Source: Ambrosia x helenae (Eukaryota; Streptophyta; Magnoliopsida; Asterales; Asteraceae). From it: 64,000 bases of DNA. The stretch spans positions 32,001,149 to 32,065,148 of the forward strand of contig CM061231.1 of NCBI GenBank assembly GCA_030844895.1, in the 5' to 3' direction. The notes under the pieces are model-generated. The model was not told where the DNA came from, ran no database searches, and saw only the letters and a program-made list of their open reading frames with translations. Shown piece by piece: positions 57,746 to 64,000 of this stretch; the first letter of the stretch is position 1, and the number at the start of each line of letters is the position of its first letter. Position numbers and translations under genes: made by a program.

Positions 57746-59246
57746 GCCGATGCCATCTCATTCCATGAGATCTCGATCCAAAAACGACATCTACAAACCA
57801 AAATATTTTGCTAACGTGTCTTTGTTTTCAAGTTCATTACATCATGCACTTTTTGTAGCTTGGGATCCACGTGGATACAAGTCGGCATCAAAGCATTCCA
57901 AATGGGACAATGCTATGGAGGAGGAGCTCGCCGCCTTACACAAAAACAAAACCTGGGTTCTTGTGTCGCGTTCATCAAACGCGAATATTGTTGGTTCTAA
58001 GTGGATTTTCCAGATAAAGTTTAAAGTTGATAGGTCTGTTGATCGGTATAAAGCTCATCTTGTGGCTCAGGGTTTTACTCAAGTAGCCGAACTTGATTTT
58101 TCACACACTTTTAGTCCGGTTGTTAAGGCCTCTATAGTTAGAGTTGTTCTTGCCTTGGCCATCATTTATGGATGGTCCCTTAGACAACCGGATGTTCGCA
58201 AAGCTTTTCTAAATGGAGATCTAAATGAAATGGTTTATATGGAGCAACCTACGGGTTTTGTGGATTCTCGGTTTCCAAATCATGTGTGTCGACTACAAAA
58301 AGCTCTTTACGGCCTCAAACAGGCTCCTCGCGCTTGGTTTCAGCGCCTCAGCACTTTCTTGATTAACAATGGCTTCAATTGCAGTAAATCCGATACATAT
58401 CTTTTTGTTTTCAAAAAGGGAACGACAATTATTTATCTTTTTGTCTACGTAGATGATATCATCATCACTGGTAGTGACACCTTTCTCATCCAAAAGTTTG
58501 TCACCCGCCTCCATCAAGAATTTTCTGTTAAAGATTTGGGTCCTCTTGCTTACTTTCTCGGACTTGAAGTCTCGCACTTCGACACCAACATTTTCCTCAG
58601 TTAGTCAAAGTATGCTCATGACATATTGGCTCGTGCAGGTCTGCTAGAATCTAAACCTTTTGCGACTCCTCTTGCAACTACTGACACCTTCATCAGCAAA
58701 GGCGTTTTTTTCCATGACCCCACTCTTTACAGGTCACTTGTCGGGGCTCTTCAGTATCTCATGATTACACGGACGAATCTCTCGTATGCATTAAATAAAG
58801 CTAGTCAACACTTACAAGCTCCCACAATGTCTCATTTTCAATCCGTCAAGTGGATTCTTCGTTATGTTAAAGGAATGATTGACTTTAGGTTGACTTTCTC
58901 CAAACCCGTTACCACCAACTTAGTTGGTTATTCAGATGCTGACTGGGCTATAGAAACCCGGAGATCTACTTACGACTATTCTATTTACTTAGGAGGAAAT
59001 CTTGTGTCTTGGAGTGCCAAGAAACAAACAACCATTTCAAGATCTAGTTGCGAATCTGAGTATCATGCTATGGCAAACACAGCGACTGAGATTATTTGGA
59101 TTACTCATCTACTTCAAGGGCTTCATGCGCTTCCTATGGCTCGTCCCACCTTACTCTGTGACAACAAAAGCGCTATTTTGCTGAGTCAGAATCCGGTTTC
59201 TCATAAACGTGCCAAACATATTGATATTGATTATCATTTTGTTTGA
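57746..59246 (+). pseudogene. Copia pol fragment: reverse transcriptase and RNase H
   Basis: One frame runs for about 500 codons with a single nonsense codon, TAG at 58602-58604 (FLS then stop then SKYAHDILARAG). RT motifs: WDNAMEEELAALHKNKTW, VGSKWIFQIKFK, LYGLKQAPRAWF and the catalytic YVDDIIITG (about 58447). RNase H follows with YSDADWA and SSCESEYHAMA. Gag, protease and integrase are missing on the left, where a solo LTR-like sequence ends at 57745. A G-rich tract at 59383-59400 is the likely polypurine tract, with decayed LTR after it. Copia order and motifs are clear. It is inactive as it stands. Confidence 0.85.
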
Positions 59247-59963
59247 GAATTCGTCTCCTAAGGTAGCCTACACACATCGTTCCATCTAATCTCCAGGTTG
59301 TGGACATTTTCACCAAGAGTATCTCACGCCCTTTTTTTGAATAAGTTTGGGGATTACTTCGTGTTGATCCCCCACTTGTTCGATTGGGGGGAGGGGGGTA
59401 AAAGCGTATGCAAATCATGTCAATGATTTGCGCAATCAACTCCGCAAATCATGTTTAGTTATTGTTTTAAATGTGTATTATTTACTTTCCTATTATTCGA
59501 TATAGTGTAGGTCTATATATTGGAATCCTTTGCATAACTAGCGGGTTTATCATTTAACAAATTACATTTGGGGGGTATTGGGTAAAAAAACTAAAAATGG
59601 GAATGCATGGTTTTGGTTTGGCGGTATCTAATAAAAATTAAAGTGATGCCGCCAAACTAGTTAGCGGTATCAACATAAGCTTTTTCAGTGTGTCATTGAT
59701 GCCGCCAATCCAGTTAGAGGTGTCATTGATGCCGCCAATCTATATGGTGTGTTCTTCAATATTGCCGCCATGATACTGCCAATCCATTTTCATGCATTGA
59801 AGCCACCAAATGAGAGTTAGTCTTCATGTTGCAACCATGCAGGCTATAAAACACACTCACAAGGTCTCTAGCATTGCATGCAATGGTCTTGTAATTTGCA
59901 GATGATTTGATAGGCAAATAGTGTTCTTAGGAGTGCAAGAAATCAGCCTTTGGAGGTTATAAA
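59247..59963. other. Copia 3' remnant and upstream region of the MAIN-like gene
   Basis: The polypurine-like tract at 59383-59400 is followed by probable LTR remnant to about 59565. From 59620 to 59790 the words gatgccgcca and ggcggtatc recur in both orientations, and gtgtcattgatgccgccaat occurs twice (about 59689 and 59720). A 12-bp hairpin, tttggcggtatc with gatgccgccaaa, spans about 59617-59657. Confidence 0.45.
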
Positions 59964-62552
59964 ATGGAGGGTGAGGTGAAGAAGGACCACCACACACATC
60001 CATTTCCACACCATTACAATCTCAATCTCCATCTGAAACCTTTGAAACTTATAAAAAATCATACCAAGAAAATTCCTCCCACCATGAATCAAAACATAAA
60101 CTTACACCCTGGTCCCCTAAGCAACGATGTGTTGTATTTGCGCGATCGACATCGTGCCTTTCACGTTTTTATAAACGAGGAAGACTTCAACGCGTCCCTT
60201 ATGGTAAAGCGTAGCGATAGAAGCCTGTGGCGGGAACTTCGTGACAACCCTGTTGTAGGACGGGTTCGTAACCTTGTCGATGCCGCAGGGTTTGGTGGCC
60301 TTATAGATTGTGGTTATCGATACGTTGACCACTCCTTGATAACAGCTTTGGTGGAACGATGGAGGCCCGAAACTCACACGTTCCACCTACCATTTTGTGA
60401 AGCTACTGTCACCTTACAAGATGTTAACGTCTTGTGGGGGTTACCTATTGAGGGAGCTGTTGTGTCTGGGGTAGATGATAATTTGTCTACTACCGACGCA
60501 ATAGCGTTGTGCCGACGATTGTTAGGTGTTACGCCTACAGAGGACCAAATGTCCGGCAAATCCGTTTTGGGTAGTGTTATTATTAATAAACTAAAGCAGC
60601 CGTTTGTTGAAGCAGAGGCTACGGATGAAGAGTGCATTTTCAGGGCTCGTTTAATCCTTTTTTATTTGATCGGTTCCACTTTATTTCCTGATAATAATAA
60701 TAATAGACTAAATGTTTTTTATTTAAGATTTTTACGAGACCTAAGCCGAACAACATCTTATAGCTGGGGCAGTGCGGTTCTCGGTTGTTTTTACAGGCGG
60801 CTTTATGATGCCACCCAGCCGGATAGGAAAGCCGTGACCGGGTCCATGATGCTCCTTCAAACATGGGCATGGGAGAGGATTCGGTGTCTCGCGCCACGAC
60901 CACCCTCAAACCGGTTTGATTATACTTGTCCGCTAGCGGCTCGGTATATATCTCAAATCCCAAACAAATATAATGTGTGTCTGCATGGCATCCCTTTGTA
61001 TTTTTTTTACTAACACGTGTTTTAAACTGTTAATTTTGTAGGTGGAGAGACCGCAATTTAAACTTCAAGGAGGTATCCACCCACTGCCTCCGAGCATATC
61101 GTTCACAACTACAATCGTTGAACGAGAACATGGTATGTTCATTCTACACGTGTTAGTAATTATTTTTAGTTTTTGTATTAATCATGCATGCATATATTGT
61201 GTTTTGTAACTGACTTAAGTGTTTGTTTTTATGTTTTTAGTTCAACTGGACCCCCTACACCGCGGTTTTGGATCGACTCCCGGCCATATGTTCAAGTGGG
61301 ATGCAAAGCTGGAGGAGCTGTTGTCCGCTTATATGCTTTGAGATCGTTGAGCATCATTACCCTCAACGGGTTATGAAGCAATTTGGCTTGTTCCAGTACA
61401 TACCTCCCGAAATAAACGTAACCGTACCCATGGCTCAGCTTGAAAAACTGCATGCTTTGGGGCGGCAAGGACACAACGGGGCGGACTGGATGAGTAGGCA
61501 CGAAGCCTACATCAACGCCTGGAATAACCGTTGTAACACGGTTTACAGGACCGATCCCATAAGGACGAATTCCACAGAGCCCGGTTATATGCAATGGTAT
61601 TTGAGCCGTACCGTTGCATTTATTGGGAATCCGAGTGTAGCACCGCCCCAGTTGGCGGATTCCAAGACGACGGTGCTAGAATCCAGCTGATGGTAAAGCA
61701 TTTTTACGTGTCTATTTCATACATTAATTATTTGAGTTTACGGTTTCTAACTAATAATTTTGTTTGCAGAGGGATGCCATAGGGGATATTTACCGGTCCT
61801 CCCAACAGGCATTTAATGATCCTCAGTCCTTCGCCACGCAGCTTGAGCATATACAGAACACGGCGTTCCACAGTATGATGATGTCACAAGATGTCGGACA
61901 CTACCAAAATCCGACGCATCTTACAAGGGACCCCGTCGACTTGTCAGCACCGGCACGACCTCAAAGGGTACGCCGGCGATACGCTCCCCGTCATGGGCCG
62001 ACAAACGTGGCGGAAAATCAACCCCAAGCTGGAAGTCCGTTGTACAATGAGGGTGGGTTTGGTGCATCTGTTGCGGCAAGCAACAATCAGAACCAGGGTG
62101 GGGGGTATGTCCCGCAACTCTTTGACGTTGGATTGGATAAACTTGGAACTCCGTTTGGATTGGATACTTCCTTCGTACAGGGAACTGGTGATGTTGGTGG
62201 GTCCGGTAGCGGTCAACCGGCGGTGACAGGTCCGCTAGCTAACTTGATTGCAAGCGGAATTGGAATTGGAGATAGTTGGGCATTTTCGTCATAGGATTTT
62301 GTGACGCCGGTTGGGCAGGGGATGCCACAGATTGATCTCGATGTTAGTGATTTCCATTACCATCCCCCGCATAATTCGTGTGACGCAGGACCTTCAACCT
62401 GGTCAGGACCTTCGACCGCACTGAATTTAAACCTCTTTCCCGATGATCAGTACGGGAATCAAGGACCACCACCCAACGATCAAGACCAACCACCAAGAAG
62501 GCAATCTCAACGTCTTATGAATCAGCCTCCCACGGACTGGTTTAACTTTTAA
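59964..62552 (+). pseudogene. MAIN-like plant mobile domain (PMD) gene, four exons, with lesions
   Basis: Exon 1 (59964 or, more likely, ATG at 60084, to 60976) begins MNQNINLHPGPLSNDVLYLR and contains the PMD core (FHLPFCEATVTLQDVNVLWG). Exon 2 is 61042-61132 (CLRAYRSQLQSLNENM), exon 3 61241-61692 (FNWTPYTAVLDRLPAIC), exon 4 61770-62552. Introns are GT-AG and small. PMD proteins (MAIN, MAIL1, the 'phosphatase 7 long form' annotation) act in genome stability and silencing, and the same domain is carried by some TEs. Lesions: exon 3 ends LESS then TGA unless the frame shifts near 61655 to GGFQDDGARIQLM, which joins exon 4 (RDAIGDIYRSS) naturally. Exon 4 also has TAG at 62292-62294 followed by 86 more open codons. 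So it is probably a recent pseudogene or a TE-derived copy. Confidence 0.7.
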
Positions 62553-62724
62553 TCATGTGTTAATTACTGTTGTTGTAACATTCTTTTTGGTGTATGCATA
62601 TGAATATACAAATCGTTAAGCCACATGTGATTCAAACATTGTTGTGAGAAACAACCACTAGAATTAAAATCCAAATACAAGCGTTAAACACTAAAACAAG
62701 ATCACAAACAAGATCACATAATCA

Positions 62725-63569
62725 TTTTTTTTGAAAACTCAATTTGTTGAAAACGGGCCAGGCTGCCATTTTTGGGCCTCTATACAGTCTGGCAGGGCCT
62801 ACCCGTCAGGCATCCGGGCTTTCGGACGCGCTGGCCTTGGCTAATACACGGGTTTTGCACGAAGTCCGGGCCGTTTTCGGGTCTCCGGGGCCTGATCCGG
62901 GAGGCCCAAAAACGGCCCGGAGGTCTTTTTTTTTAAAACTCAATTTGTTGAAAACGGGCCAGGCTGCCATTTTTGGGCCTCTGTACAGTCTGGCAGGGCT
63001 TGCCCGTCAGGCATCCGGGCTTTCGGATGCGCTGGCCTTGGCTAATACACGGGTTTCGCACGAAGTCCAGGCCGTTTTCGGGTATCCGGGGCCTGATCCG
63101 GGAGGCCGAAAAGGGCCCGGAGGTCTTTTTTTTGAAAACTCAATTTGTTGAAAACGGGCCAGGCTGCCATTTTTGGGCCTCTGTACAATCTGGCAGGGCC
63201 TGCCCGTCAGGCATCCGGGCTTTCGGACGCGCTGGCCTTGGCTAATACACGGGTTTCGCACGAAGTTCGGGCCGTTTTCGGGTCTCCGATGCCTGATTTC
63301 GGGAGTCCCGAAAACGGCCCGGAGGTCATTTTTGTGGAAAACTCAATTTGTTGAAAACGGGCCAGGCTGCCATTTTTGGGCCTCTGTACAGTCTGGCAGG
63401 GCCTGCCCGTCAGGCATCCGGACTTTCGGACGCGCTGGCCTTGGCTAATACACGGGTTTCGCACGAAGTCGGGGCCGTTTTCGGGTCTCCGATGCCTGAT
63501 CCGGGAGTCCCAAAAACGGCCCGGAGGTCTTTTTTTTTTGAAAACTCAATTTGTTGAAAACGGGCCAGG
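62725..63569 (+). repeat. GC-rich tandem array, ~201-204 bp unit, 4+ copies
   Basis: The word caatttgttgaaaacgggcc starts at 62740, 62941, 63141, 63344 and 63548, giving periods of 201, 200, 203 and 204 bp. The fifth copy stops after about 20 bp at gggccagg. Units are GC-rich between A/T-rich junctions. Each has an inverted repeat ggccgttttcggg/cccaaaaacggcc. Frames are open on both strands over a unit (for example GLSDALALANTRVSHEV), but this follows from the composition and repetition; no protein is claimed. Confidence 0.9.
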
Positions 63570-63778
63570 TAATAATGATAGATTTATTTAAAACAAATAA
63601 TACAAATTTACTTAACAACTATTTTTCCAAACTACTCAATCAAACTATACAGTCTACCGAGTTACAAGACAATTTATTTCCGAGATCACAAATTCCAAAC
63701 TACTCAATCAAACTATACAATCTACCGAGTTCATTAAGTTTCCGTTTCCCACCTTCCATCACAATTGCTTTATTGAAG
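63570..63778 (+). repeat. AT-rich stretch with a ~40-bp direct repeat
   Basis: ttccaaactactcaatcaaa followed by ctatacagtctaccgagtt occurs at about 63626-63663 and again at 63688-63731 with one change. No gene seen. Confidence 0.7.
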
Positions 63779-64000
63779 TCAAACTGAGGGCTCGGGATCA
63801 AGTTGGGGTCCGAACCCATCTGAATCAAACAGGGGAACATCAATCAATCTGTTGAATATGTGTACCAAATCTAAGGGTACCCAATGATCAACCCAGACAG
63901 CCCTGCCAAAGTAGCACAGTGAAGAACCGCATCATCCGATGTCTTCGACGTCGCTAATCACATAATGTGATTCATCAACACCGGATGGCCTTGCCCTACA
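63779..64000 (-). CDS. Partial minus-strand ORF, unrecognised
   Basis: Read from the right edge, the frame gives RARPSGVDESHYVISDVEDI, a TGA at about 63930, then CYFGRAVWVDHWVPLDLVHI and a tail ending DPEPSV and TGA (63781-63779). The second part has the tone of a real protein end (acidic, aromatic). If a splice site removes the TGA, this could be the last exon of a gene beginning outside the window. I do not recognise it. Confidence 0.3.

Noticed and set aside
55186..59246. All copia pieces as one element
   Set aside because: Gag pieces, the minus-strand LTR and the pol fragment have conflicting orientation and missing middle parts, and no matching LTR pair or target duplication was found.
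62725..63569. CRISPR-like array
   Set aside because: Periods of ~200 bp with no separate unique spacers, in a plant genome; this is an ordinary tandem repeat.

Overview
This window looks like plant nuclear DNA, most probably from an asterid and plausibly Asteraceae. The family call is an inference from the style of the repeats; it was not tested by any search. Nearly all of the 64 kb is transposable element sequence. I find one convincing intact host gene, a three-exon bZIP factor of the FLOWERING LOCUS D (FD) type on the minus strand (5170-8036). A plant-mobile-domain (MAIN-like) gene near the right end (59964-62552) carries coding lesions.

Layout: 1-2700 holds decayed TE-type coding sequence, including a minus-strand acidic ORF set and a NAM-associated-domain remnant. 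2931-4821 is a PIF/Harbinger-like element with inverted termini and a 3-bp TGA duplication. FD follows, with small tRNA-derived SINEs and retroposons in its intron 2 and upstream region. From 8884 a locus of tandem ~300-bp units is split by three L1-type LINEs: LINE-0 (9089-10055, minus), LINE-1 (10189-15738, full length) and LINE-2 (about 15866-49350).

LINE-2 is the host of a large nest. A non-autonomous LTR element (18856-46616, called 'outer' below) sits inside its reverse transcriptase. The outer element's internal region was hit by a young non-coding LTR element (24170-32864, LARD-like). Its 3' LTR was hit by a Ty3/gypsy chromovirus with an intact gag-pol (33399-44058). Exact or near-exact 5-bp target duplications support every LTR layer (ccgaa/tcgaa, cttac, gttta). 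To the right lie a small non-autonomous LTR element (49556-52334), a Pack-MULE carrying the first exon of an ABCG/PDR transporter (52424-53417, 9-bp duplication), a Tourist/Harbinger-like MITE (53490-54309), broken copia pieces (55186-59246), the MAIN-like gene, and a GC-rich ~200-bp tandem array (62725-63569).

The most interesting signals are RNA-structural. The leader of the outer element carries four hairpins, each with a 19-nt loop of related sequence and stems that change in a compensatory way. The chromovirus LTR carries its own array of covarying hairpins whose copy number differs between its two LTRs. All four LTR elements share a box before the polypurine tract. Two of the non-coding ones share a segment of about 39 nt (37 matches) near their 3' ends. 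Together this suggests non-autonomous elements that keep cis-acting RNA signals and borrow proteins from a chromovirus like the one nested here; that functional step is inference.
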